A stretch of 64,000 nt of DNA from Rhodospirillales bacterium (GCA_028291345.1 JAQGIF010000126.1:1-64000), one strand, 5' to 3'. Numbered from the stretch's first letter, positions 32,169 through 42,478 are shown. Translations and numbers: made by a program. Notes: generated from the sequence alone by a model not told the origin.

Positions 32169-34679
32169 ATGGCGAATTCGCCGTCATTCGAGTCAGCCCG
32201 CGTCCGCGCGGTATTGGGGCCGACCAATACCGGCAAGACACATTTCGCCATCGAGCGCATGCTCGGTCACGGCACCGGCATGATCGGCTTTCCGCTGCGT
32301 CTGCTGGCGCGGGAGAATTACGATCGGGTCGTTGCCCTGAAAGGGCCTGCCGCGGTCGCACTGGTGACAGGGGAAGAGAAGATCCTGCCGCCGCGCCCGC
32401 GTTATTGGGTCTGCACCGTCGAATCCATGCCGCTGGATCAGCGGGTCGATTGCCTGGCGGTGGATGAAATACAGCTGGCTGGCGATACGGAGCGCGGCCA
32501 CATCTTCACCGACCGGCTGCTTCATGCAAGGGGCATGTCGGAAACATTGTTCCTCGGTTCCGACACCGCGCGTACCTTGATCCAGCGGCTGGTGCCGGGC
32601 GTGGAGTTGATCCAGCGCGACCGTCTGTCGACCCTCACCTATGCCGGGGCCAAGAAACTCACCCGACTGCCGCCGCGCTCGGCAATCGTCGCCTTTTCCG
32701 CGGCCGAGGTCTACGAGACCGCTGAGTTGATCCGGCGGCAGAAGGGCGGGGCTGCTGTGGTGATGGGCGCGCTTAGTCCCCGCACCCGCAACGCCCAGGT
32801 GGCGATGTATCAGGCGGGCGAGGTTGATTATCTGGTGGCGACAGACGCGATCGGCATGGGGCTCAATATGGATATCGACCATGTCGCCTTCGCCCGCCTG
32901 TCGAAATTCGACGGCGTGCGGCCGCGCCGGCTGACCGCCCAGGAAATCGGCCAGATCGCCGGCCGCGCGGGGCGTCACATGACCAACGGCACCTTCGGCA
33001 CGACCGGCAATATGGGCGAGCTGGACCTCGACCTTGTCGAGGCGGTCGAGAATCATCGGTTCGACCCGCTGACGCTGTTGATGTGGCGGAACAGGGACCT
33101 CGACTTACACAGTGCAGCCGGGCTCTTGCGCAGCCTCGATATGCCGCCGCCCTATAATTGCCTGCGTCGGACACGGGAGGCGGACGATCACCAAGCCTTG
33201 GCCACGCTCGCGCGCGAACCCGATATCGTCGCCCGGGCGCGCGGCCTGAACGCCGTCCGCCTGCTATGGGATGTCTGCCAGGTCCCCGATTTCCGCAAGG
33301 TGATGAGCGACCAGCATACCCGGCTGCTGTCCCAGATATTCCTGCATTTGGCGAAAGATGGGCGAGTGCCCGACGACTGGGTCGACGGGCAGGTCAAGCG
33401 GCTGGAGAGCACCGAGGGCGACATCGATACGTTGGTCACACGCATCGCCCATGTCCGCACATGGACCTATATCGCCAACCGCCCGAACTGGATAGCCAAG
33501 CCGCTGGAATGGCAGGAGCGGACGCGCGCTATCGAAGATCGGCTGTCCGATGCGCTGCACGAAAAACTGACCCAGCGTTTCGTCGACCGCCGAGCGGCCG
33601 GCTTGGTCCGCAGCCTGGGCATGGGCGGTGAACTGCTGGCCGGGGTTCAGGCAGGCGGCGCGGTGGTGGTGGAGGGGCATCCGGTGGGCCAGTTGGACGG
33701 GTTCCGCTTCGTCGCCGATCCCACGGCCTTGGCCGGGGATGCGAAACCGGTCCTGACCGCCGCTCGACGAGCTCTCCGGCCCGAAATCGCCCGGCGGGTG
33801 ATGCTGCTTGAACAGGCGCCAGATACGGACCTCGCGCTGACCGATCTCGACCAGATTGCCTGGGAGGGTGCGCCGGTCGCGCGGCTGGCGACGGGTGGCA
33901 CATTGCTGAAACCGCGCATCGTGCCATTGGAAAGCGACCTGCTGAACGCGGGCGAGGGCGACCGGGTTCGCGACCGGGTAGCGCACTGGCTGGATGCCGA
34001 GGTACAGCGCTGCTTCCCGGTGCTGCGCGCCATCGCCGAAGCGAAGCTGGAAGGGCCTGCGCGCGGCTTGGCATTCCAGCTTGCCGAGACGCTGGCGCCC
34101 ATTGAACGATCCCGGCTTGAGTCGCTGATCGCCGGGCTGGAGCGGGCGGATGAGCGAATACTTGCCCGCTTGGGCGTCGTGATCGGCGGCTCTTTCGTGT
34201 TCCTGAAGGGCCTCACCAAGCCCGCATCGCTCAGCCTGCTTCGCGCCCTATGGCGGGCGGGGCATGAAACCTGGGGTCCGCTGCCAATTCCACCAGCCGG
34301 GCGCGTATCGGTTCCGGCGGATGGGGGTATCGATCGCGGCTATTATGTCGCGATCGGCTTTCCTGTGACCGGTCCGCGGGCCATTCGGGTCGATATGCTG
34401 GATCGCCTGATCGGCCGGCTTCGGCGCGCAACCGCGCAGGGCACGATGGCACCCGACCCGACGATCGCTCCCGTGTTGGGATGCGGCAAGGATGAGGCCG
34501 ATGCAGTGCTGTTGGCGCTGGGCTGGGGACGCCACGAGGCGGATGGTGCCGTTACCTATCGCCGCCAGCGTCCGCCGGCCCCGCCGGTGGCCGCGCAGCG
34601 CCGCCGTCGCGCGCCGCCGCTGGGTGACGGCGATCGCTCGCCATTCGCAATCCTTAAGCAGCTGAACGCGGCCAAGTGA
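32169..34679 (+). CDS. SUV3-like superfamily 2 RNA helicase
   Basis: 836 residues. Walker A is GPTNTGKTHFAIERML near the N-terminus; DExH box AVDEIQLAGD; motif III-like FLGSDTA; motif V DAIGMGLNMDIDHVAFA; motif VI QIAGRAGRH. This is the alphaproteobacterial relative of mitochondrial SUV3, an RNA helicase linked to RNA decay; the bacterial protein's task is less well known. The C-terminal half is mostly helical, ending in a basic Arg/Pro-rich tail. Its stop overlaps the start of the S4-domain gene (GTGA), supporting a shared RNA-related function. Confidence 0.88.
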   Translation: MANSPSFESARVRAVLGPTNTGKTHFAIERMLGHGTGMIGFPLRLLARENYDRVVALKGPAAVALVTGEEKILPPRPRYWVCTVESMPLDQRVDCLAVDEIQLAGDTERGHIFTDRLLHARGMSETLFLGSDTARTLIQRLVPGVELIQRDRLSTLTYAGAKKLTRLPPRSAIVAFSAAEVYETAELIRRQKGGAAVVMGALSPRTRNAQVAMYQAGEVDYLVATDAIGMGLNMDIDHVAFARLSKFDGVRPRRLTAQEIGQIAGRAGRHMTNGTFGTTGNMGELDLDLVEAVENHRFDPLTLLMWRNRDLDLHSAAGLLRSLDMPPPYNCLRRTREADDHQALATLAREPDIVARARGLNAVRLLWDVCQVPDFRKVMSDQHTRLLSQIFLHLAKDGRVPDDWVDGQVKRLESTEGDIDTLVTRIAHVRTWTYIANRPNWIAKPLEWQERTRAIEDRLSDALHEKLTQRFVDRRAAGLVRSLGMGGELLAGVQAGGAVVVEGHPVGQLDGFRFVADPTALAGDAKPVLTAARRALRPEIARRVMLLEQAPDTDLALTDLDQIAWEGAPVARLATGGTLLKPRIVPLESDLLNAGEGDRVRDRVAHWLDAEVQRCFPVLRAIAEAKLEGPARGLAFQLAETLAPIERSRLESLIAGLERADERILARLGVVIGGSFVFLKGLTKPASLSLLRALWRAGHETWGPLPIPPAGRVSVPADGGIDRGYYVAIGFPVTGPRAIRVDMLDRLIGRLRRATAQGTMAPDPTIAPVLGCGKDEADAVLLALGWGRHEADGAVTYRRQRPPAPPVAAQRRRRAPPLGDGDRSPFAILKQLNAAK

Positions 34680-34984
34680 CGGAACTCAAGGCAAAAATCC
34701 GCCTCGACAAGTGGTTGTGGCACGCCCGCTTCGTCAAAACACGCAGCCTGGCAGCGAAACTCTGCGACGGCGGCATCAGGATCGACGGCAAACTGGTGGC
34801 GAAAGCGGGAGCGACGGTACGCCCTGGGCAGGTTTTGACCTTCGCCCTCGGCCGGCATGTGCGGGTGATCGAACTTGTCGCGATCGGCGAACGGCGGGGT
34901 CCGGCGGAAGAGGCGCGCACGCTCTATCGGGATCTGGCTCCCCCGACGATCGAGACCGCCCTTCCCATGGATATCCCTTTCTAA
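34676..34984 (+). CDS. S4-domain RNA-binding protein (Hsp15-like)
   Basis: 102 residues beginning at GTG 34676 inside the helicase stop (GTGA). The S4 fold is plain: IRLDKWLWHARFVKTRSLAAKL, GGIRIDGKLVAKAGATVRPG. Hsp15 (HslR) binds stalled 50S subunits that carry peptidyl-tRNA and helps recycle them. The protein is shorter than E. coli Hsp15 and lacks its long basic tail. It ends 7 bases from the convergent enoyl-CoA hydratase gene. Confidence 0.88.
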   Translation: MTELKAKIRLDKWLWHARFVKTRSLAAKLCDGGIRIDGKLVAKAGATVRPGQVLTFALGRHVRVIELVAIGERRGPAEEARTLYRDLAPPTIETALPMDIPF

Positions 34985-34991
34985 AAAGGCG

Positions 34992-35777
34992 TCACTTCCC
35001 CTGGAACTCGGCCGGGCGTTTTTCGATAAAGGCGGTACAGCCTTCATGGGCATCGTCGGTATCGAACACCAGACCAATCATCGCATGTTCGTGGCGCAGC
35101 GCGGCGCGCAGAGGCATCTCATCGCCGTCAACCATCGCACGCTTGAGGATTTTCAGAACCAGCGGCGACTTTTTGGCCATCGCCCTGGCCATCTTCATCA
35201 CCTCTTCCATCAGCGCATCATTGGGCACGACCTTGTTGATGAGGCCCAGCCGTTCGGCTTCCTCCGCGCTGATGCGGTTGCCCAGGAACATCATCTCCTT
35301 GGCTTTGCACAGCGGGATCTGGCGCATCAGCCGCTGCGAACCACCGGCGCCAGGGAACAGGCCCAGATTGATTTCGGGCAGGCCTAGCTGCGCAGACTGG
35401 ACCGCAACGCGAATATCGGTTGACAGCAGCAATTCGGTGCCGCCACCCAGGGCCCAGCCGTTGATGGCGGCAATGGTCGGCTTGTCACAGGTTTCGATCC
35501 GGCGGAAAACGGCATGGATGCGTTCGCCGAAATCGAGATAGTGCTCCAGGCCCCGCCTCGTGACGAGGTCGGGAATATCGCCGCCCGCGACAAAGGCCTT
35601 GTCGCCAGCACCGGTGAATACGAGCACGCGCACGGATTTGTCGGTTTCGGCGCGAACCACTGCTAGGTCCAAGGCTTCCAAGGTCGGCAGGTTCAGTGGG
35701 TTCAGCGATTTCGGACGGTTCAGCGTGATGATAGCGACCGCGCCGTCCTGCGCGTAAGTGACCAGATCGTCGGACAT
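34992..35777 (-). CDS. Enoyl-CoA hydratase/isomerase family protein
   Basis: 261 residues of the crotonase fold. The oxyanion-hole region is AFVAGGDIPDL, the first catalytic Glu lies in GWALGGGTELLLSTDIR and the second in LPEINLGLFPGAGGSQRL. Both glutamates of true hydratases are present, so addition of water across a trans-2-enoyl-CoA double bond is likely. It follows the two E1 genes with a 12-base gap and is probably co-transcribed with them. Confidence 0.92.
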   Translation of the reverse strand: MSDDLVTYAQDGAVAIITLNRPKSLNPLNLPTLEALDLAVVRAETDKSVRVLVFTGAGDKAFVAGGDIPDLVTRRGLEHYLDFGERIHAVFRRIETCDKPTIAAINGWALGGGTELLLSTDIRVAVQSAQLGLPEINLGLFPGAGGSQRLMRQIPLCKAKEMMFLGNRISAEEAERLGLINKVVPNDALMEEVMKMARAMAKKSPLVLKILKRAMVDGDEMPLRAALRHEHAMIGLVFDTDDAHEGCTAFIEKRPAEFQGK

Positions 35778-35789
35778 CGATGATAACTC

Positions 35790-36764
35790 CTAGGCAAGCA
35801 GGCGGCGTACGGCCGCGATAACGGATTCGGGGTTGGGCAGATAGCGGCGCTCAAGTGCCTTGGCGACGGGCGAGGGCATAAAGGGCGCCCCGACGCGCAG
35901 GATCGGTGCATCCAACTCGTCGAAGCCGACATCGGCCATGCGGGCGGCTATTTCCGCGCCGATGCCGAATGCTTCTACGGCCTCATGGACGATCAGCAGC
36001 CGATGCGTGCGGGCCAAGGAGGCCAGCACTGCTCCCTCATCCCAGGGCTGCAGGCTTCGCAGATCGAGGATCTCGGTCTCGATCCCCTCGGCTGCCAAAC
36101 GCCCGGCAGCTTCGGCAGCGGCCCGCAGCGCCGCGCCATACGACACAATTGTGAGGTCGCGACCCGGCCGCAGGATTGCCGCCTTGCCGATCGACAGAAT
36201 GGGCAGACTGTTCGGCTCTGGCACCCGAGTTGCGTAAAGCGCCTTATGTTCCACCACGATCACCGGATCGGGGTCGTCAATCGCTGCGCGCAGCAACCCA
36301 TAGGCGCTGGCGGGATCGCCAGGGCAGACAACTTTCAGGCCCGGCACATGAGCGAACCAGGCCTCCAGACATTGCGAATGCTGCGGCCCCGAACCGGCCC
36401 CCCCGCCATGCTGTGTGCGCAAAACCATCGGCACCGAGCATTGGCCACCGAACATCGTGCGCATCTTGGCGGCTTGGTTGACCACCGCATCCATCGCGAA
36501 GGTCATGAAATCGATGAAGGAAATCTCAACGATGGGCTTGAGGCCGCTCAGCGCGGCGCCGACCGCCATCCCCACGATCGCCGCCTCGGAAATCGGCGTA
36601 TCACGCACGCGTTTCCCGCCATACCTGTCTCGTAAACCACGCGTGGCGCCATAGACGCCGCCGGCACCCGCGACGTCTTCGCCGAACAGGACAACCGTCG
36701 GGTCGGCCGCCATCGCGTCTGCCATCGCCCGGTTGACCGCATGGTTATAGCGAAGCTCGCCCAT
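35790..36764 (-). CDS. 2-oxoacid dehydrogenase E1 component, beta subunit
   Basis: 324 residues from ATG 36764, which overlaps the E1-alpha stop (ATGA); a TTG one codon earlier is not needed. Typical features are VLFGEDVAGAGGVYGAT, RVRDTPISEAAIVGMAVGAAL, QHSQCLEAWFAHVPGLKVV and GAPFMPSP. It pairs with the alpha subunit to decarboxylate a 2-oxo acid on thiamine diphosphate. No E2 (lipoyl acyltransferase) or E3 gene is in the window, so the complex must borrow these or act with partners encoded elsewhere; acetoin and branched-chain oxoacid systems are both possible. Confidence 0.93.
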   Translation of the reverse strand: MGELRYNHAVNRAMADAMAADPTVVLFGEDVAGAGGVYGATRGLRDRYGGKRVRDTPISEAAIVGMAVGAALSGLKPIVEISFIDFMTFAMDAVVNQAAKMRTMFGGQCSVPMVLRTQHGGGAGSGPQHSQCLEAWFAHVPGLKVVCPGDPASAYGLLRAAIDDPDPVIVVEHKALYATRVPEPNSLPILSIGKAAILRPGRDLTIVSYGAALRAAAEAAGRLAAEGIETEILDLRSLQPWDEGAVLASLARTHRLLIVHEAVEAFGIGAEIAARMADVGFDELDAPILRVGAPFMPSPVAKALERRYLPNPESVIAAVRRLLA

Positions 36765-37744
36765 CAAGCGGCGTCCGCGGCATAGACGGAAGCGACAGCA
36801 TCATCCCAACCCGGCTCCCCCGCCAATCTGGCGAAAGCGATGGCAGCCGCAATGTCCGCCGTCACCTCGGTTTCGATCTTCGCGACCGCCGCATTACTCA
36901 GGTCTTTTGCGGCGATCGTTAGCGGGTCGCGCGCGGCAGCCTTGGCGAGGTCGCCGGGATCGCGGCCGCGTTGGGGGTCGCCCTCGTAATGCCCGCCGAC
37001 ACGCATCGTGTGGCAGTCCAGGATCGCCGGCCCGCCGCCACTGCGAATGTTCGCGACAATCTCGCCGGCTGCCTGTGCCACCGACGCGACATCATTGCCA
37101 TCGATCGGGACATGCGGAATGCCATGCGCCGCCGCTAGCCTGTCCAAAGTGAACACGATCTGCTGCGCCGTCGGAAGGAACTCGCCCCAGCCGTTATCCT
37201 CGCAGACGAACAGGACCGGCAGATTCCAGAGCTTGGCCAGGTTCAGGCATTCGTGCAGCAGCCCCTCGGCCATCGCACCGTCGCCGAAGAAGGCGACTGC
37301 CACCGCATCGCGCTCCAGCGTCTGGTGCGCCAGCGCGCTGCCCAGCGCGATCGGTATGCCGGCGGCCACGATGCCATTCGCGCCCAGCATCCCCTGGGCG
37401 ATGTCCGCGACATGCATCGACCCGCCGCGCCCCCTGCAGGCGCCGGCATCCTTAGCCAGGAGTTCTGCAAAGAACTTATCCAGCCTTATGCCCTTCGCGA
37501 TGGCGTGGCCATGCCCGCGATGGGTTGAAGTGATCGTGTCGGCTGGGGTCAGCACATCCATTACCCCGGCCGCGATGGCTTCCTGACCGATTGACAGGTG
37601 GATAAAGCCGGGAATCAACCCCTCGGCTAACAGTCCAACCAGCGCTTCTTCAGTCCGACGAATGGTCAGCATCGTTCGGTAAAGCCGCCGCAGACGCACG
37701 TCGTTGGAAACAGGTTTTGCAATCGTCGGTGCGGTCTTCCCCAT
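36764..37744 (-). CDS. 2-oxoacid dehydrogenase E1 component, alpha subunit
   Basis: 326 residues. The thiamine-diphosphate motif is FFGDGAMAEGLLHECLNLAKLW followed by NLPVLFVCEDN (GDG-x-N type), preceded by HLSIGQEAIAAGV and STHRGHGHAIAKG. The size and GRGGSMH motif resemble acetoin dehydrogenase or small pyruvate dehydrogenase E1-alpha. It is the first gene of a three-gene minus-strand set (alpha, beta, enoyl-CoA hydratase) and is divergent from the CoA-transferase gene across 160 bases. Confidence 0.93.
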   Translation of the reverse strand: MGKTAPTIAKPVSNDVRLRRLYRTMLTIRRTEEALVGLLAEGLIPGFIHLSIGQEAIAAGVMDVLTPADTITSTHRGHGHAIAKGIRLDKFFAELLAKDAGACRGRGGSMHVADIAQGMLGANGIVAAGIPIALGSALAHQTLERDAVAVAFFGDGAMAEGLLHECLNLAKLWNLPVLFVCEDNGWGEFLPTAQQIVFTLDRLAAAHGIPHVPIDGNDVASVAQAAGEIVANIRSGGGPAILDCHTMRVGGHYEGDPQRGRDPGDLAKAAARDPLTIAAKDLSNAAVAKIETEVTADIAAAIAFARLAGEPGWDDAVASVYAADAA

Positions 37745-37904
37745 GCCCTCGGATATGCAGGAGTTCCAAGCCTCTGTCTATCGATGCAAATCGCCTTGGG
37801 TCCAGGCTATAATGCGCTTGTGTAATCGCCTTGTTCACAGTTATAGGCATCGGCGTTCACCCGCATGAATTAGGGCGTTTGAAAAAGCCGAAGGGAAGAG
37901 AAGC

Positions 37905-39131
37905 GTGACAGGTCCTTTGCATGGCATTCGCATCGTCGATATTACGGCGGTCCTGATGGGCCCTTATGCCACCCAGACATTGGGCGATATGGGCGCGGAT
38001 GTGATCAAGGTGGAATCGCCCGGCGGCGACGTCACCCGGCAGATCGGGCCCATCCTCCATGAGGGAATCGGGCCGGTCTTCATCAATGCCAATCGCAGCA
38101 AGCGCAGCATCGGGATCGACCTGAAGTCGGAGAAAGGCAAGGCTGCCTTGATGCGGCTGATCGATACCGCCGACGTCTTCACCTACAACATGCGCCCGCA
38201 CACGATGGCCAAGCTCGGCCTGGGCTACGAGGCGGTGTCGAAGGTCAATCCCAAGATCATCTATTGCGGCTTGTTCGGCTACAGCCAGAATGGGCCCTAC
38301 GGCACCCGCCCGGCCTATGACGATCTTATTCAGGGCGCATCGACCATCTCGTCGCTGATCGCCCGCTCGACCGGCGAGATTCCGCGCTATGTGCCCGCGG
38401 CCATCGCCGACCGGATCACCGGTCTCACCGCGATCAACGCCATCCTGGCCGCCCTGATTCACCGTGGTAAGGACGGCAACGGCCAGAAGATCGACGTCCC
38501 GATGTTCGAGACGATGACCAAGTTCTTCCTGAACGACCATATGAGTGGGCTGACCTACGACCCACCGCTGGATAAAGGCGGCTATATCCGCCAGCTGTCG
38601 CGCGACCGTCGTCCATATCAGACCAAGGACGGCTATATCTGCGCGCTGATCTACAACAACAAGCACTGGACCAATTTCTTCCAGGCGATCGGCCGCGAGG
38701 ACACGCTGAAGACCGATCCGCGCTTCGCCTCGGTCACCACCCGCACCGCCAATATCGACGGCATCTATGCCGAGATCGCGGAGCTGTTCAAAACCCGCAC
38801 CACGGCGGAATGGACCAAGCTGCTGGACGATGCCGATATCCCGGTGACGCCGATGCACACGCTGGAGAGCATCTTCACCGACCCGCATCTGGTGGCGACG
38901 AATTTCTTCGAATATGAGAACCACCCGACCGAGGGCCGGCTGCGCCATATGCGTGAGCCGACCGAATGGTCCGAAACCCAGCCGGCCGCCAACCGCCACG
39001 CCCCGCTTTTCGGCGAACATACGGCCGAGATATTGGCCGAGATCGGCTATAGCGACGCTGAAATCGAAAACATGCTAGCGGAAAAAGCAGTGATCGCCGC
39101 CGATGCGCCGGAAGCCGTGGGAGAGCTGTAA
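37905..39131 (+). CDS. CaiB/BaiF family (class III) CoA-transferase
   Basis: 408 residues from GTG 37905, with GGGAAGAG as ribosome site. Family signatures are GIRIVDITAVLMGPYATQTL, MGADVIKVESPGGD, NRSKRSIGIDLKSEKG and the catalytic Asp within PAYDDLIQGAS. The enzyme moves CoA between carboxylic acids, activating a substrate without ATP. It is coupled to the acyl-CoA dehydrogenase by TAATG, so the two probably act in sequence: activate the acid, then desaturate it. A TATAAT at 37808-37813 lies in the divergent gap but has no good -35. Confidence 0.93.
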   Translation: MTGPLHGIRIVDITAVLMGPYATQTLGDMGADVIKVESPGGDVTRQIGPILHEGIGPVFINANRSKRSIGIDLKSEKGKAALMRLIDTADVFTYNMRPHTMAKLGLGYEAVSKVNPKIIYCGLFGYSQNGPYGTRPAYDDLIQGASTISSLIARSTGEIPRYVPAAIADRITGLTAINAILAALIHRGKDGNGQKIDVPMFETMTKFFLNDHMSGLTYDPPLDKGGYIRQLSRDRRPYQTKDGYICALIYNNKHWTNFFQAIGREDTLKTDPRFASVTTRTANIDGIYAEIAELFKTRTTAEWTKLLDDADIPVTPMHTLESIFTDPHLVATNFFEYENHPTEGRLRHMREPTEWSETQPAANRHAPLFGEHTAEILAEIGYSDAEIENMLAEKAVIAADAPEAVGEL

Positions 39132-40297
39132 TGGATTTCCGCCTGACCGAAGAGCAAGAGGCGATCCGCGACGCCATCGCCGGCATCTGCAGCCGCTTCG
39201 ATGACAGCTATTGGCTGAAGAAGGATAAGGAGGGCGGCTTCCCGTACGACTTCCACCAGGCCATCGCCGAAGGCGGTTGGCTCGGCATGTGCACGCCTGA
39301 GGAATATGGCGGCGCGGGTCTTGGTATCACCGAAGCGGCGATCATGATGCAGACGGTCGCCGAATCTGGCGGCGCCATGGCCGCCTGCACCGCGCTTCAC
39401 ATCAATGTCTTCGGGCTACACCCCGTCGTGATGCACGGCACACCCGAACAGAAGCAGCGCATGCTGCCTCCGATCGCGACCGGCAAGGTCAAGGCCTGCT
39501 TCGGCGTGACCGAGCCTAATACCGGCCTTAACACGACCCAGCTGAAGACCAAGGCGGAGCGGCGCAACGACCATTACCTGGTTAACGGCCAGAAGGTCTG
39601 GATTTCCACCGCGCAGGTCGCCGACAAAATATTGCTGCTGGCCCGTACCACCCCGTTGGACGAGGTCAAGAAGCCGACCGAGGGCTTGAGCCTGTTCTAT
39701 ACCGACCTCAACCGCGACAAGATCGCGGTGCGCGAGATCGAGAAGATGGGGCGTAAGGCGCTGGACTCGAACGAGTTGTTCATCGACGGGCTGGAAGTGC
39801 CATTCGAGGACCGCATCGGCGAAGAGGGCAAGGGCTTCAAATATATTCTGGACGGCATGAATCCGGAGCGCGTGCTGCTGGCCGCCGAAGCGGTGGGGCT
39901 GGGCTTGGCGGCGCTGAACAAAGCGACCGCCTATGCCAAGGAGCGCGTCGTTTTCAATCGGCCGATCGGCATGAACCAGTCGGTGCAGCACCCGCTGGCC
40001 AAAAACTGGATGGAGCTGGAAGCGGCGCGGCTGATGGTGATGTGCGGCGCCTGGCAGTTCGATAACGGGCTGAATTCCGGCGCTGCGGCGAACGCCGCCA
40101 AGTATCTCGCCGCCGAGGCGGGCCTCAGCGCCTGCCAGAACGCGGTGATGACGCATGGCGGCTTCGGCTATGCAAAGGAGTTCCATGTCGAACGCTATCT
40201 GCGCGAGATGATGATCCCCTGGATTGCGCCGATTACCCCCAACCTCATCCTCTGCTACATCGCCGAGCGGGTACTCGGGCTGCCGAAGAGCTATTAG
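39131..40297 (+). CDS. Acyl-CoA dehydrogenase family protein
   Basis: 388 residues with the three-part fold: N-terminal helical domain ([20 protein letters not shown]), beta domain ([39 protein letters not shown]) and C-terminal helices ([40 protein letters not shown]). FAD-dependent alpha,beta-desaturation of an acyl-CoA is the expected reaction. The usual YEGTSE segment with the catalytic Glu is replaced by [19 protein letters not shown], as in a distinct subfamily often found beside CoA-transferases; the base must lie elsewhere. It converges on the molybdenum hydroxylase gene with 9 bases between stops. Confidence 0.93.
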   Translation: MDFRLTEEQEAIRDAIAGICSRFDDSYWLKKDKEGGFPYDFHQAIAEGGWLGMCTPEEYGGAGLGITEAAIMMQTVAESGGAMAACTALHINVFGLHPVVMHGTPEQKQRMLPPIATGKVKACFGVTEPNTGLNTTQLKTKAERRNDHYLVNGQKVWISTAQVADKILLLARTTPLDEVKKPTEGLSLFYTDLNRDKIAVREIEKMGRKALDSNELFIDGLEVPFEDRIGEEGKGFKYILDGMNPERVLLAAEAVGLGLAALNKATAYAKERVVFNRPIGMNQSVQHPLAKNWMELEAARLMVMCGAWQFDNGLNSGAAANAAKYLAAEAGLSACQNAVMTHGGFGYAKEFHVERYLREMMIPWIAPITPNLILCYIAERVLGLPKSY

Positions 40298-40306
40298 GCT
40301 CGCACC

Positions 40307-42475
40307 CTACGCGGACGTGCTGGACATCAGCGGCAAGGTGCGAATCCGCTTGCCCGTCGCGGCGAAGACAGCGTTGGCGACGGCGGGCCCAATCGGCGGC
40401 ACTCCTGGTTCGCCGACACCTTTTGGCGGTTCGGAGGAGGGCAGAATATGGACCTCGACCTTAGGCATCCCGACCAATCGCAGGACGTGATAGTCGTGAA
40501 AATTCGACTGTTCGACCATTCCGTTCTTCAAGGTGATCGCGCCATGCATCGCCGCGCCGAGGCCGAAGCCGACTCCGCCTTCCATCTGGGCGCGGACAAT
40601 GTCGGGGTTGATCGCGATGCCGCAATCCACGGCGCAAACCACGCGATCCACCGTGATCTTGCCGTCGGCGCCTACGGTTACGTCCGCCACCTGGGCGACG
40701 ATCGTGCTGATGAATTTTGAGATAGCGATCCCACGTCCGCTGCCTTTGGGCGCCTTGCGGCTCCATTCGGCCTTTTCCGCAGCGAGATCGAGCACTGCTA
40801 GCCAGGTAGGCTGCTTGGCCAGCAAGGCCCGCCTGAAGGCGTAAGGGTCCTTGCCCGCCGCATGAGCGAGCTCATCGATGAATGTTTCGATGGCAAAGGT
40901 GGTGTGCGTGAGGCCAACCGAGCGCATCGGATTGACGGTAATGGCGCTTTCGGTGGTGTGCAGCTCGACCGTCAGATTCGGGATCGCATAGGGCAGATCG
41001 GTGAGGCCATCGATCGATGAGCCGTCGATCGCAGTTCCAGAATCGAACGGCGTTCCTTTCATGATCGACTGGCCGACGACCCGATGCCGCCATGCGATCA
41101 GCCCGCCATCGGCGTCCAGCCCGGCTTCGACCGCGTGGTAATACATCGGGCGATATTTGCCGCCGCGTATATCGTCCTCGCGGGTCCAGATCAGCTTGAT
41201 CGGCGTACCATCCGCGCCCATCGCCCTGGCGATCGACGCGGCTTCCATCGTGTAATCCGAATCGAACGGCCCGCGGCGCCCGAAGCCACCGCCGGCGTAG
41301 AGCGTGTTAATCCGCACATATTCGGGATCGAGGCCGGTCAATGCCGCGACATGCTTCTGGTCGCCCGATTGCATCTGCGTGCCGGACCAGATCTCGCAAT
41401 CTGTCTTTGTCAGTCGGACCACGCAGTCGAGCGGCTCCATCGGCGCGTGCGCCAGATAGGGAAATTCGAAATTGGCCGACAAATGTTTTGCCGCTCGAGC
41501 AATGGCCGAATCGCTATCGCCGATGCGTTTTGCGGAGAGGCCAGGTTGGGCGGCGGCGGCGCGATAGGCTGCCATCATTTCGGGCGAACCGCGCGTCTCG
41601 GCTTTTCCGTCGTCCCAAGTCACCTTCAGCGCGTCCCGGCCTTTCTTGGCTGCCCAAAAGCCGCGCGCGACGACCGCTACGCCGGTCGGAAGCTGCACCA
41701 CGCCGACAACGCCGGGCACTGCCTTGGCGGCGCTGTCGTCGAAGGATTTCACGGTCGCTCCGAAGCGGGGCGCATGTGCCACAAGGGCGGTCAGCATGCC
41801 CGGCAAGGTCACGTCGATGGTGAATTTGGCGGTGCCGTCGGTCTTATCGGTGCTGTCCAATCGGGCAAGATGTGGTTGACCGATCAGGGCGAAATCCTTT
41901 GGGTCCTTGAGCGCAACGTCGGTCGGCACCGGCAATGCCGCCGCTATGGCCGCCAGCGCGCCGAAGCGTGCGGTCTTGCCGGATCGGGCATGATGAACGA
42001 CGCCGGCAGCGACGGTCACCTCGTTCGCAGGCACGCCCCAATCGGCCGCGGCCGCGGCGACCAGCATAGCTCGCGCAGTCGCTCCGGCCTTGCGCAGCTG
42101 GTCCCACGAGGCGGTCATTGACAGGCTGCCGCCGGTCCCCTGCATCCGCAGCGCCGAATTTATGTAGAGCTTGAGATCGACCGGTGCGGTCTCGATCCTG
42201 ACACGGGACCAGTCGGCGTCCAGCTCATCCGCCAGGATTGTCGCGACGCCGGTATATACCCCTTGCCCCATCTCGGTGTGCTTGGAGATCACCGTGACAG
42301 TGTCATCGGGTGCGATGCGGACGAACGCATTCGCCAAAAACGGCCTAGCCTCCGCTGTGCTTTTGGCTTCGCGGGAGAGGCCGCCCCAGGAAAAGCCCAC
42401 GACAAGGCCCAGCGACGCTGTAGCGGCGCCCTTCAGTACGGCGCGGCGGGTCGGGTTCGGGAGAAGTCCGGCCAT
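40307..42475 (-). CDS. Molybdopterin-binding large subunit of a xanthine oxidase-family hydroxylase (IorB-like)
   Basis: 722 residues. The N-terminus has a Tat-like signal ([20 protein letters not shown]), so the enzyme is probably exported folded to the periplasm. Molybdopterin-binding segments include [33 protein letters not shown] and [19 protein letters not shown]; the catalytic Glu is in GVGEPGVPP near the C-terminus. It resembles the isoquinoline 1-oxidoreductase beta branch, which hydroxylates heterocycles or oxidises aldehydes. It is the second gene after the iron-sulfur subunit (3-base gap). No cytochrome c or XdhC-like maturation gene is adjacent. Confidence 0.92.
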   Translation of the reverse strand: MAGLLPNPTRRAVLKGAATASLGLVVGFSWGGLSREAKSTAEARPFLANAFVRIAPDDTVTVISKHTEMGQGVYTGVATILADELDADWSRVRIETAPVDLKLYINSALRMQGTGGSLSMTASWDQLRKAGATARAMLVAAAAADWGVPANEVTVAAGVVHHARSGKTARFGALAAIAAALPVPTDVALKDPKDFALIGQPHLARLDSTDKTDGTAKFTIDVTLPGMLTALVAHAPRFGATVKSFDDSAAKAVPGVVGVVQLPTGVAVVARGFWAAKKGRDALKVTWDDGKAETRGSPEMMAAYRAAAAQPGLSAKRIGDSDSAIARAAKHLSANFEFPYLAHAPMEPLDCVVRLTKTDCEIWSGTQMQSGDQKHVAALTGLDPEYVRINTLYAGGGFGRRGPFDSDYTMEAASIARAMGADGTPIKLIWTREDDIRGGKYRPMYYHAVEAGLDADGGLIAWRHRVVGQSIMKGTPFDSGTAIDGSSIDGLTDLPYAIPNLTVELHTTESAITVNPMRSVGLTHTTFAIETFIDELAHAAGKDPYAFRRALLAKQPTWLAVLDLAAEKAEWSRKAPKGSGRGIAISKFISTIVAQVADVTVGADGKITVDRVVCAVDCGIAINPDIVRAQMEGGVGFGLGAAMHGAITLKNGMVEQSNFHDYHVLRLVGMPKVEVHILPSSEPPKGVGEPGVPPIGPAVANAVFAATGKRIRTLPLMSSTSA

Positions 42476-42478
42476 GGC

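Noticed and set aside
37808-37813. TATAAT in the divergent E1-alpha/CoA-transferase gap as a full promoter
   Set aside because: No -35 match at 16-18 bases on either strand; mentioned only within the gene entry.
37857-39020. 387-codon minus-strand open frame opposite the CoA-transferase
   Set aside because: Composition (Arg, Asp, Gly, His) and lack of motifs fit an antisense shadow; the plus strand shows a full family signature.
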